Source: Verrucomicrobiota bacterium
Lineage (GTDB): Bacteria; Verrucomicrobiota; Verrucomicrobiia; Verrucomicrobiales; Akkermansiaceae
Length of the DNA: 64,000 bases
Assembly: GCA_026397725.1 (NCBI GenBank)
Contig: JAPLUI010000227.1
Location: 1-64,000, forward strand
Reading direction: 5' to 3'
Part shown: in pieces, positions 35,366 through 43,646 of the stretch
How positions within the stretch are numbered: the stretch's first letter is position 1
Layout of the letters: each line of letters begins with the position of its first letter
Position numbers and translations under genes: made by a program
Notes under the pieces: model-generated
Database searches by the model: none
The model's input: only the letters and a program-made list of their open reading frames with translations
What the model was told of the DNA's origin: nothing

Positions 35366-36166
35366 TTAGCGTTTGGTCGCTGGCTTGGCAGTGGGTTTGG
35401 GCTTGGGCTTGGTTGCCGGAGTGGTCTCGGGTTGCTCTGCAGGCTTGGCTTTGGGTATGGGTGGTTTCAAATGTCCGGCCTTGCCGAGCAGAAAGCGGAT
35501 CACCAGGCTCTTGTCCACCATGCGGGAGCCCTCGATCGGAACTTCCTGAAAGCGATAAACCACGAGACCGTATTTGTTGCCGTCCATGCGTCCCAGGGCG
35601 AGGTTCTCCTTGGTCTTGCTAAGGGTCGTTTCCTCTTCAAATTTCCATTCGAAGCCGGTCCAGGCACCGAGGATGCTGTCGGCATCCGCCTTGATGTCAT
35701 CCAGGCGCTTGAGGTCACCGTTTGGCGAGCGGAAGACATCATCCTTGGCGTGAAAGCGGAGGAGGGAAACAATGCCGGCCTCGCCAGTGGCGGCGAGGAT
35801 CCACGCTCCGCCAAGGGTCTCACGGAGCTGCAGCTCCACATTTTCAGTGGGCTTGAATTCCCGCTTGGCCCAGAGCTTGCGATACTCATCGTATTCTTCC
35901 TTGGTGAGGCCGAGTTTCTCGTGAAATGGCAGGGGCACATAGGGTTTGGATTCGGCGCTGTAGGCCTCGAACCATTTCGGGTCGAGGTGGGCTGCAGTCC
36001 TGACTTTGGCGAGGTATTTGTCGATCTCCGGCGGTGGCAGCACGATGCCCACCTGGGCGGCCACCGGAATGTCCTTCTCCAGCAAGCCGGCGAAAATCCT
36101 GGGGGTTTCTGCCGCCGTGACGCTTGAAACAAGAGCGGTGGCCAAAAGAGGAATATGGAATTTCAT
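35366..36166 (-). CDS. Exported protein of unknown function with basic Pro/Lys tail
   Basis: A 266-residue protein. The start MKFHIPLLATALVSSVTAAE (36164-36166) gives a short signal peptide with cleavage near TAAE. The middle region is alpha/beta with AQVGIVLPPPEIDKYLAKVR, PFHEKLGLTKEEYDEYRKLW and GAWILAATGEAGIVSLLRFH. The C-terminal 40 residues are Pro/Lys/Ala/Thr-rich (KPKPKPTAKPATKR), a basic tail that might bind the cell wall or polyanions. I do not recognise the family. It lies between the AsmA-like gene and the sulfatase-fold gene on the same strand. Confidence 0.65.
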   Translation of the reverse strand: MKFHIPLLATALVSSVTAAETPRIFAGLLEKDIPVAAQVGIVLPPPEIDKYLAKVRTAAHLDPKWFEAYSAESKPYVPLPFHEKLGLTKEEYDEYRKLWAKREFKPTENVELQLRETLGGAWILAATGEAGIVSLLRFHAKDDVFRSPNGDLKRLDDIKADADSILGAWTGFEWKFEEETTLSKTKENLALGRMDGNKYGLVVYRFQEVPIEGSRMVDKSLVIRFLLGKAGHLKPPIPKAKPAEQPETTPATKPKPKPTAKPATKR

Positions 36167-36239
36167 GAAGTGAGGGTCGGGAACGGGGAAGATCGCCGGG
36201 ATGCAGTGGAATTCAAGCCGCAATGCGCGGGGAAGACAA

Positions 36240-38474
36240 TTATTGAGGCTCGCCCGAGGGAAAGATGCCTGCGATGGAGGTCTCCAGGTGCTCATCGATC
36301 CAGCGTTCCAAAGCCGCCCGCAATGGGGCGAGGACTTCAGGATGGGTTGCGGCAAGGTCGTGTTCACCGTGCGGATCCGCCGCCACGTGGAACAGTCCAA
36401 AGTGCCGCCCTCCATCGGCGGTGGGGGTGCAGACGAGTTTCCAATCGCGGGTCCGCAGGCAGCGTTGCTTGGCCTGCACCAGGCGTTCACGGTATTCCTC
36501 CTTGAGCACAAATTGATAGTTGAAACCCGGGTCGATGCCGGTCAGTTCATCCATTGGCGGCAACTTCGGGCGCTCCACCCCCGGCACTTTGAATTGGATG
36601 AACGGAAATCCGGTCTCGCCATAAAACGGCCGCCCCACCGGCTGCTCGCCGCCTTGCAACCACGCGGCGAAGCTTTGGCCTTCCCAGGCAGCGGGCTTCG
36701 CCACGCCAAGCCAATCCGCCAGGGTCGGCATCACATCGATCATGCGCACGGATTCCGGAATCACCTGCGGCGCCACGCCGGGAAAGTGCATGATCATGGG
36801 CACCTGATTGGCCTGGCCCCCGCCGTTGAAAGTGAGGCCATGGCCGAGTGTCACTCCCGCTTCGTAGAGGTCATCCCCGTGATCCGCAGTGATGATGATG
36901 ATCGTGTTGTCCTCCAGACCATTGCGCTTGAGCGACTCCAGCACCCGGCCCACGCAATCGTCAAACTGCCGCGTGCAGCCGTCGTAGAGCGCGCGGATTT
37001 GCGCCACCTCAGGCGGCGGCAGGGCTTTCCATTTGGATTCCAGATCGGTGCCGCCGATGAACGCGTCAATATCAAAATCCACCCCGGTTTTGTTGCGTCC
37101 CCGGTAGGCCGGGTCGCTGAAGAGGCTGCAATACGGTTCCTGGCTGCGATAGGGCAGATGGTTGCAGGAATAGAACACATGCCAGAAAAACGGTCGCTGC
37201 GCCTTGGCCGCCTTGGCCAGGCGCTCTTCGACCCGCCCGGTGACAACCTGTGGCGTGACAAACTGCGCGAACGACTTGAGCTGCGGAAAAATCCGATAGC
37301 CGAGCGCATTGTCAAAGAACAAGGGCACGACGAAATGCGCCATCACCACCGCCTGGCTCATGTAGATCTTGAAATTATCGAAGGTGGAAACGGAAATGTC
37401 CTCGAATCCGAGCGGCACCACTTCATAATAGCCGGCGCACCAATCGCCGATGGCAGCGGTGGCGTAGCCGTGGTCGCGGAGGATGGTTGCCATCGGCACC
37501 ACCCGCCGCATGGCCGCGTCCACGGTTTTCCGATCCGGATACATCTGGCGGAGGCCGTGCGTCTGAGGATACTGCGATGCCATCAGGGACACCCCGGATT
37601 CCATGGTCGAAGCGATCGGCGCATAGCAACGCTCGAAACGGACGGAACGCGCCGCCAGCGCGTCAATCAGCGGGGAAACCCCGGCCGCCGCCGCGCCCTC
37701 GGTTCGTGTCGGCCGGTAACCGGCGCAGCCGAGGCGGTCACCGCGCAAGGAATCCGAAGCCAGAATCAGGATGTTGGGTTGCGTTGGCTTGGAACGCCCG
37801 GTGGCAGGACCGCCCTGCGGCCGCGCGGCCAGCACCACGCCCAACCCGGCCACCAAGACCACCGCGCCGCAGGCCATCCACCCGTACCGCCCGCGACGGT
37901 GGGCTTGCCACAGCAACGCAGCCGCCAGCCCAAGCCCGGGCAGCAGGGTGAACAGCACGCAAAACGCCGCCGGCTTCGCCGCTTCAGGGATGAGGTCCAA
38001 CATGCGGAAATACCAGTTTCCAAAACTGTCGTCGTTGAGAAAATACGGCCGGGTATCCACCAAGCGCAGCGTGCAATAGCCCTGCACGAAGGCGGCCAGC
38101 ACCAAGCCGCGCAAGGCGAGCACCCTGCGGCTCCGGTATTTCGAGCAGGCGGTCCACCACGCCACCACGGGCTGCAACAGAAACGCGCCGACCAGTGCCA
38201 GAATGGCATACGCCAGCACCATTTGCAGATTCTGTCCGATGAGAAACCCGAGATACTGGTCGCGTGCCAACGCGCTGAACTTGTTCTCCATCCCCCCCCC
38301 GGATTGATGCGCCAGTCGCCACAGGGCCGTGCCATATTGGTACGCAAGAAACCCCGCAACTCCCGTCAATACCGGCAAATAGCGGGCATGCGGACGGGTG
38401 CTGCGGGACGTCGTGTCAGGTAGGGCTGGTTCGCTCAACGCGGCGACTCTCGCAGCAGCAGGCAGCGGAATCAA
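36240..38474 (-). CDS. Membrane sulfatase-fold protein (LtaS-like)
   Basis: A 744-residue protein starting with TTG at 38472-38474, which overlaps the stop of the upstream gene as TTGA; a first ATG is ~61 codons later. Five or so membrane helices fill residues ~35-215. The alkaline-phosphatase-superfamily domain starts at NILILASDSLRGDRLGCAGY with metal ligands DSLRGDR, and the nucleophile region is YAPIASTMESGV. The C-x-P-x-R formylglycine motif of sulfatases is absent; a Thr or Ser would act instead, as in LtaS or phosphoethanolamine transferases. ITADHGDDLYEAGVTLGHG supplies further metal ligands. It may modify an envelope polymer; the substrate is not known. Confidence 0.82.
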   Translation of the reverse strand: MIPLPAAARVAALSEPALPDTTSRSTRPHARYLPVLTGVAGFLAYQYGTALWRLAHQSGGGMENKFSALARDQYLGFLIGQNLQMVLAYAILALVGAFLLQPVVAWWTACSKYRSRRVLALRGLVLAAFVQGYCTLRLVDTRPYFLNDDSFGNWYFRMLDLIPEAAKPAAFCVLFTLLPGLGLAAALLWQAHRRGRYGWMACGAVVLVAGLGVVLAARPQGGPATGRSKPTQPNILILASDSLRGDRLGCAGYRPTRTEGAAAAGVSPLIDALAARSVRFERCYAPIASTMESGVSLMASQYPQTHGLRQMYPDRKTVDAAMRRVVPMATILRDHGYATAAIGDWCAGYYEVVPLGFEDISVSTFDNFKIYMSQAVVMAHFVVPLFFDNALGYRIFPQLKSFAQFVTPQVVTGRVEERLAKAAKAQRPFFWHVFYSCNHLPYRSQEPYCSLFSDPAYRGRNKTGVDFDIDAFIGGTDLESKWKALPPPEVAQIRALYDGCTRQFDDCVGRVLESLKRNGLEDNTIIIITADHGDDLYEAGVTLGHGLTFNGGGQANQVPMIMHFPGVAPQVIPESVRMIDVMPTLADWLGVAKPAAWEGQSFAAWLQGGEQPVGRPFYGETGFPFIQFKVPGVERPKLPPMDELTGIDPGFNYQFVLKEEYRERLVQAKQRCLRTRDWKLVCTPTADGGRHFGLFHVAADPHGEHDLAATHPEVLAPLRAALERWIDEHLETSIAGIFPSGEPQ

Positions 38475-39574
38475 GAATCAGAATCCGGCGGGTTCACATA
38501 AATCCACCGCGCGTTGGCCACCTTGTCGATGATCACGCCGCGCCGCGACTGCATCCCGGGCGGCAACGCGAGTCGCAGAATCACCGCCACCTGGCGAGTA
38601 TCATTTCCCTGAATCATCGCCAGCAACGCAGCCGCCACGGGTCCGTCCTTGGCCGCATAGCCGAAAAGCGTTTCCTCACTGTCGGGAGCCGTCAGACGAA
38701 ATGAAACCCAGCGATTTGAGTTGGCAAACTCATGGCTGAAAAAATGGTCCTCCTCGACGAACACCCGGAAATCCATGGTCCCCTGCGGACGTTGCAGGGC
38801 GTAGTTGTCCCAGTTCATCGGTTGGTAGGTCACGGCCGTTTCCCAATCCACCAGGATCTTCCCGGAGACCTCATGTTCCACCAGGATATTCTTGGTGCGG
38901 CCGTCTCCCAGCACCACCGCGAACGCCCAGAAATCGCTCGTGCTCTCCAACGCCGCTCCTTGGACATCCAGCACCTGGCGGAAACCCAGCGGCTGCGGCG
39001 GGCGCTGCCCATAGAATTGGTCCATCAAGGGCCGGACCCTGGCGGGATGGCGCACCAAGGGCAACATCGTCTTGAGCGAGGTCGCTTCACAAAAGGTCTT
39101 CACCATTTCCTCCATGCGCTCGAACATCTGTTCCAGTTCCCGTTCACTCGCGACGCTTGCATTCGCCATCACCGCCGCTTGCTGGTGCTCCTCCCCCACT
39201 TGCTTGTCCGCCCGCCGGATGTGGCTGACCGACCACCCGACCGCGCCGGCGAGCAGCAAGCCCACCAAGGCAAACCAACCCCACGGCAGCGGACTGCGCT
39301 CGGCAGCGGACTTGTCCCAATTCGCTTCCGCCGCGAGCAGGCTTGCCACCTCCGTTTCAATCAGCGCATCCAACCCCGGTTCATGGGTGCGGCGGCTGTC
39401 CAAGTCCTCCGTGTTTGGCATCTCCAGGCGTGCTGCCGGGGCCAGTCGGCTGTCCCGGTTCTCGGGAATCAAGCGCACCGGCTGAGCCTCCTCACCCAGC
39501 CGGACCACCTGCGGCTTCTCCGCCGGATGGTTATCCACCGTCCTCAATTCGATTGGTTTCCTCTCTCGCGCCAT
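38471..39574 (-). CDS. Single-pass membrane protein of unknown function
   Basis: A 367-residue protein from ATG at 39572-39574 (MARERKPIELRTVDNHPAEK). An acidic/polar N-terminal ~95 residues is followed by one membrane helix (GWFALVGLLLAGAVGWSV). The outer part (residues ~130-367) is alpha/beta with ELEQMFERMEEMVKTFCEAT, HEVSGKILVDWETAVTYQPM and a C-terminal strand set. It lies just upstream of the sulfatase-fold gene and shares the TTGA overlap, so the two are probably translated together. I do not recognise the family. Confidence 0.7.
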   Translation of the reverse strand: MARERKPIELRTVDNHPAEKPQVVRLGEEAQPVRLIPENRDSRLAPAARLEMPNTEDLDSRRTHEPGLDALIETEVASLLAAEANWDKSAAERSPLPWGWFALVGLLLAGAVGWSVSHIRRADKQVGEEHQQAAVMANASVASERELEQMFERMEEMVKTFCEATSLKTMLPLVRHPARVRPLMDQFYGQRPPQPLGFRQVLDVQGAALESTSDFWAFAVVLGDGRTKNILVEHEVSGKILVDWETAVTYQPMNWDNYALQRPQGTMDFRVFVEEDHFFSHEFANSNRWVSFRLTAPDSEETLFGYAAKDGPVAAALLAMIQGNDTRQVAVILRLALPPGMQSRRGVIIDKVANARWIYVNPPDSDS

Positions 39575-39653
39575 GCCCGGAGGACAAATAAACCTAAAAA
39601 GTCCATCGACGCAATGCCACAATCATCTTAAAATGCGTGCCGAGACCCTCGCC

Positions 39654-40775
39654 ATGTCAATTCCCTCGCGTCTGCTCATCATCACCGCTGCCTTCGGGGA
39701 AGGCCACAATAGCGCTGCGAGGAATCTCGCGCTCGCCCTCATCGAGGCTGGTACCACGGCCCAGGTGTGCGACCCCTGTCTGCTCGCCATCCCCTTCAGC
39801 ACCAAACTCCTGAGCCGGCTATACCGCTTCACCACGGACTATCTCCCGCGCGTCTGGAAAAAGATCTACTATTCCATCGACCGGATCGATTTCAACCGCA
39901 GTGGGATTTTTGCGACGCGCAAGCCCGCCCGCCTGCTGGCCAAGCTCATCGCGGACTATCAACCCACCGCCATCATCAGCACCTATCCGCTCTACCCCTA
40001 TTTGCTGGCCCGCATTTTTCGCCAAACCGGAAGCAAGGTCCCCGTTTTCACCGTCGTGACTGACTCCATGGAAATCAACTCCGCCTGGTTGCGTGCGCCC
40101 AGTGATTATTGGCTCGTCACTGATGCCGCCACCCGCGAATCCATGATCCGCAGCCGGCTGCCCCGCGAACGCATCATCGACACCGGCTTCCCCGTCAACC
40201 CACAGTTCTCCAAACTCACTCCGCTCGCCCCAGCCGATTCCTGCCAGCCCTTCCGCGTCCTGTTCTTTCCCACCGCCAGGCGCACGTCAGTGGCCACCTT
40301 TGGGGCCGCCATCCTCGACGCCTCACCGGCCGTCAGCTTGACCCTGGTGCTCGGGAAAAATGTCAGATTGCTGCATGCCGCCGCCCGGGTGTTGCAACAA
40401 GCCTATCCCGGGCGCGTCCGGATTTTGGGCTGGACCCGCCGCATCCCCCGCCTCCTCAACCAACACCACCTCGTCGTTGGCAAAGCCGGGGGGGCCACCG
40501 TTCACGAAGCCATTGCGGCCCATTGTCCCATGCTCATCCACCACCTCGTCCCCGGCCAGGAAGAAGGCAATCTCCGCCTCCTGGAAATGATCGGCAGCGG
40601 CGGCTACACCGCATCCCCGCCAACCCTCACCGCAAGAATCCGCGCCATCCTCACCGACCATGCCGCCACCTGGCGCGCCATGAAACACGCCCTCGCCAGC
40701 CACAACCGCAACTCCGGCGCCATCGCCGCCGCAAAATTCATCCTCGAAAAATCCGCAGACCCAAGCACCGAGTAA
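39654..40775 (+). CDS. MurG/MGDG-synthase-like glycosyltransferase
   Basis: A 373-residue GT-B glycosyltransferase from ATG 39654 (MSIPSRLLIITAAFGEGHNS); an in-frame ATG at 39633 is possible. The N-terminal AAFGEGHNSAARNLALAL loop, the STYPLYPYLLARIF segment, and the C-terminal VVGKAGGATVHEAIAAHCPM with PGQEEGNLRLLEM match the monogalactosyldiacylglycerol synthase family and processive diacylglycerol glucosyltransferases. It may glycosylate a membrane lipid from a nucleotide sugar. It runs divergent from the single-pass membrane protein gene and precedes the HAD hydrolase by 54 bases. Confidence 0.85.
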   Translation: MSIPSRLLIITAAFGEGHNSAARNLALALIEAGTTAQVCDPCLLAIPFSTKLLSRLYRFTTDYLPRVWKKIYYSIDRIDFNRSGIFATRKPARLLAKLIADYQPTAIISTYPLYPYLLARIFRQTGSKVPVFTVVTDSMEINSAWLRAPSDYWLVTDAATRESMIRSRLPRERIIDTGFPVNPQFSKLTPLAPADSCQPFRVLFFPTARRTSVATFGAAILDASPAVSLTLVLGKNVRLLHAAARVLQQAYPGRVRILGWTRRIPRLLNQHHLVVGKAGGATVHEAIAAHCPMLIHHLVPGQEEGNLRLLEMIGSGGYTASPPTLTARIRAILTDHAATWRAMKHALASHNRNSGAIAAAKFILEKSADPSTE

Positions 40776-40829
40776 CCAGTGATCGGTTCCCATCCTTCCC
40801 ACCCTTCCTCACCGCCAACCGATCCTCCC

Positions 40830-41462
40830 ATGACTTTTCTCTTCGACATCGGCCGGGTGCTTCTGGACTTTGATTTTGAAACCTCGCTGGCACGCCTGCT
40901 CCCACCGGGGACCGCCGACCCCCAGGCCCGGCTGGCCGTTTTGCTAGAGCGCAAGGACGAATTTGAAACCGGCGCCATCGCGCCGGATGCTTACATTGCT
41001 TGGGCCTTGGAGGTGCTAGGCAGCGGTGCCAGCCACGCTGAATTCCGCCATGCCTGGTGCCACATCTTCACCCCGAACGTGCCCATGTGGCAGACCGTGC
41101 GCATGCTCGCCGCTGCCGGTCACCGGCTCATCCTGCTTTCCAACACCAACGCGCTGCATTGTCCCTGGGTCTTTGGCTTCTTCCCTGATTTCGCCCTCTT
41201 TCATGCCGCCGTCCTCTCGTTTGAGGTCGGTGCCGTCAAGCCCCAGCCGGCGATCTATCAGCACGCCATCGCCACCCACCGGCTCGACCCCGCCACCACC
41301 CTCTTCATTGACGACCTCGCGGCCAACATCGCCGCAGGCCTCGCCCACGGCTTGCGTTGCTTCCAGTACGATCAAGCCAACCATGCAGCCTTCCAGCAAT
41401 GGCTGCATGATGAGAGAGTCCTAGTGGCGGCAGCCCAGACGGGTGGGCGAGCACCGGGATGA
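40830..41462 (+). CDS. HAD-IA family hydrolase
   Basis: A 210-residue phosphatase-like protein from ATG 40830 (MTFLFDIGRVLLDFDFE). Motif I is the D in FDIGRVLLDFD. Motif II is LLSNTNALH, motif III is the K in VGAVKPQPAIYQHA, and motif IV is FIDDLAANIAAG. It resembles YihX-like sugar-phosphatases. The substrate is not known. It follows the glycosyltransferase gene by 54 bases and may be in the same operon. Confidence 0.88.
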   Translation: MTFLFDIGRVLLDFDFETSLARLLPPGTADPQARLAVLLERKDEFETGAIAPDAYIAWALEVLGSGASHAEFRHAWCHIFTPNVPMWQTVRMLAAAGHRLILLSNTNALHCPWVFGFFPDFALFHAAVLSFEVGAVKPQPAIYQHAIATHRLDPATTLFIDDLAANIAAGLAHGLRCFQYDQANHAAFQQWLHDERVLVAAAQTGGRAPG

Positions 41463-41674
41463 TGACGAACGTCAATCCTAACAGGAGACTGTCTCCAAGC
41501 GCGAAGTGTCAAGTGGACTCTCGATTATTTGTCTGACACATAGTGCGGATCGCAAGCACCATCCCGGGGAACCGGATGCGTTGATTGCGCTCGTTTGGAT
41601 CAGTGGGGGCATCGTCCGGCCTTCAGGCCGGGCGGCCCTATCCCGCCAGCCCGGTCCCGGAAAGCCGCAAGTTT

Positions 41675-43144
41675 ATGCACTTGCCGGCATGGCTGGCGGC
41701 GCTAAGGTCGGTGTTCCCACTGCTGTTCATGTCCACGCTTGCCACCATTTGCCACGTTGCCCTGTTGATCTTTGTCGTCGTGATGATTTTCAACATCATC
41801 ATTTTCACCCACGAGCTGGGGCATTTTCTGGCGGGAAAATGGCGCGGCCTGCAGATTGACCGATTCCAGATTTGGTTTGGCAAGCCGCTGTGGAGCAAGA
41901 CCGTCAACGGCGTGCAATACGGGTTGGGCTGGATTCCGTTTGGCGGCTTCGTGGCGCTGCCGCAGATGGCGCCGATGGAAGCGATCGAAGGTGGCAACAC
42001 GCATGAACAGCCGCTGCCGCCGGTCACCCCGCTGGACAAGATCATCGTGGCGTTTGCCGGGCCCTTGTTTTCGATGCTGCTGGCCCTGCTCGCGGCGGTG
42101 GTGGTGTGGCAGGTGGGCAAACCGGCGGATTTCATCCCCACCACGGAGATCGGGTTCGTGCTGCCGGACAGTCCTGCGGCCACGGCGGGCTTGCAGGCTG
42201 GTGACAAGATCACCGCCATCAACGGGGCACCGGTCAACGGCTTCAGCGGCCCGCTCGATTCGATCATGGCGCGGGTCATCCTGAGTCGCGGCGAGAACAT
42301 CCAGTTCACCGTGGAACGTCCCGGAGTGGCCGAGACGCTGACACTCACCTCGGGATTTGAGACGGAGAAATCACAATGGTTCCAACGGCGCGGGTTGCGC
42401 CAGGTCGGATTGGCTCATGCCAGCCCGGCGCTGGTCGCGGCGACCGCCGTCAACGGCCCGGCGGCACGCGCGGGTCTCACCAAGGGCGACCGCATCCTCA
42501 AGGTCGATGGCATCCCGCTGCACAGCCCGCTCGAATTCCGCCAATATCTGAAAGACCAGAAATGGCAAGCCGTCGCTTTGGAAGTGCAAAACCCGGCGGG
42601 TGAGATCCGCGAAATCTCGCTCACGCCGCAGCTTCCGCTCAGCCCGAAGAACCTGGATCCCATGGCCGGCCTGGAGTGGGATTTGGATGCCGGGGTTGAT
42701 TTGCGCATCGTGCATCCCGGCCCCTGGGGGCAGGTGGTGGAGAGCCTGCAGATGATGTGGATCACCATCACCAGCGTGGTCGCGCGGGATTCCAGCATCG
42801 GGATCGATCACTTGAGCGGCCCGGTGGGCATTGCCAAGCATCAGTATGCGATCCTGCAAACCGAGCATGCCTGGCGGCGCATTCTGGCGTTCATGGTCTT
42901 GTTCAACGTGAATCTGGCCGTGCTCAACATGCTGCCGTTTCCGGTGCTGGATGGCGGCCACATCACGCTCGCCATGCTGGAGAAACTCGCCCGGCGTCCG
43001 GTCAAGGCACGGGTGTTGGAAGTCGTGCAGACGGTGTTTGCGTTGCTGCTCATCAGCCTGATGCTCTACGTTACCAGCAAGGACGTCGGCGACGGTTTCG
43101 GCCGCGGCACCGCGAAAGACGAGCAGATCATTTTCGCTCCCTGA
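41675..43144 (+). CDS. rseP: RseP site-2 protease (intramembrane zinc metalloprotease)
   Basis: A 489-residue intramembrane protease from ATG 41675 (MHLPAWLAALRSVFPLLFM); ATG 41729 is a possible later start. The metal site is IIFTHELGHFLAGKW (HExxH), with the second site NMLPFPVLDGGH. Two PDZ domains lie at residues ~155-260 and ~255-340 (LPDSPAATAGLQAGDKITAI, NGPAARAGLTKGDRILKVDG). RseP-type enzymes cut anti-sigma factors or remnant signal peptides in the inner membrane. No anti-sigma gene is adjacent; the sigma factor at 10.9 kb may or may not be its client. Confidence 0.94.
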   Translation: MHLPAWLAALRSVFPLLFMSTLATICHVALLIFVVVMIFNIIIFTHELGHFLAGKWRGLQIDRFQIWFGKPLWSKTVNGVQYGLGWIPFGGFVALPQMAPMEAIEGGNTHEQPLPPVTPLDKIIVAFAGPLFSMLLALLAAVVVWQVGKPADFIPTTEIGFVLPDSPAATAGLQAGDKITAINGAPVNGFSGPLDSIMARVILSRGENIQFTVERPGVAETLTLTSGFETEKSQWFQRRGLRQVGLAHASPALVAATAVNGPAARAGLTKGDRILKVDGIPLHSPLEFRQYLKDQKWQAVALEVQNPAGEIREISLTPQLPLSPKNLDPMAGLEWDLDAGVDLRIVHPGPWGQVVESLQMMWITITSVVARDSSIGIDHLSGPVGIAKHQYAILQTEHAWRRILAFMVLFNVNLAVLNMLPFPVLDGGHITLAMLEKLARRPVKARVLEVVQTVFALLLISLMLYVTSKDVGDGFGRGTAKDEQIIFAP

Positions 43145-43151
43145 CCAATCT

Positions 43152-43625
43152 CTAACACGCTTGCCACGGCGGATCCTGTTGGCGCACGGCTTCGTAGAGC
43201 ACGATGGCAACGGCGGTCGCCAGATTGAGGCTGCGGGTGCCGCCGGGTTTCATCGGGATGCACAGGGTGTGCTCGGCGGACGCGGTGGCGAGCAGGGCGG
43301 CGGGCAGGCCGCGGGTTTCGCAGCCGAAGACGAGGTAGTCGCCGGGCTGGAATGCCGCCTGCCATGGCGACCTTGCCGCCTTGGTGGAAAGGAACCAGAA
43401 TGTGGCGGTGGGCTTGGCAGCGGCTCGCAAGTCCTCGAAGGAATCCCAAACGTGGAGATCCACCTGATGCCAGTAATCCAGGCCGGTGCGGCGGACGTGT
43501 TTGTCATCCAGGGAAAACCCGAGCGGGCGGATCAGATGCAGGGTGGCGCCGGTGGCCAGCGCCAGGCGTCCTGCGGCTCCGGCATTATGCGGGATCTCGG
43601 GGGTGACCAGCACGAGGTGAAACAT
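43152..43625 (-). CDS. trmL: tRNA (cytidine(34)-2'-O)-methyltransferase
   Basis: A 157-residue SpoU-class (SPOUT) methyltransferase. MFHLVLVTPEIPHNAGAAGR contains motif 1 (N-x-G), and YLVFGCETRGLPAALL is the family's motif 2. The SAM-binding knot ends with IPMKPGGTRSLNLATAVAIV. Length is that of TrmL (~157). It modifies the wobble base of leucine tRNAs. It ends 7 bases from the convergent rseP. Confidence 0.95.
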   Translation of the reverse strand: MFHLVLVTPEIPHNAGAAGRLALATGATLHLIRPLGFSLDDKHVRRTGLDYWHQVDLHVWDSFEDLRAAAKPTATFWFLSTKAARSPWQAAFQPGDYLVFGCETRGLPAALLATASAEHTLCIPMKPGGTRSLNLATAVAIVLYEAVRQQDPPWQAC

Positions 43626-43646
43626 GGGCGCGGCAGCGGCACGAAC

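Noticed and set aside
36201..38423. Long plus-strand open frame of 740 codons
   Set aside because: It is antisense to the membrane sulfatase-fold gene, with His/Arg/Gly-rich composition typical of a shadow frame.
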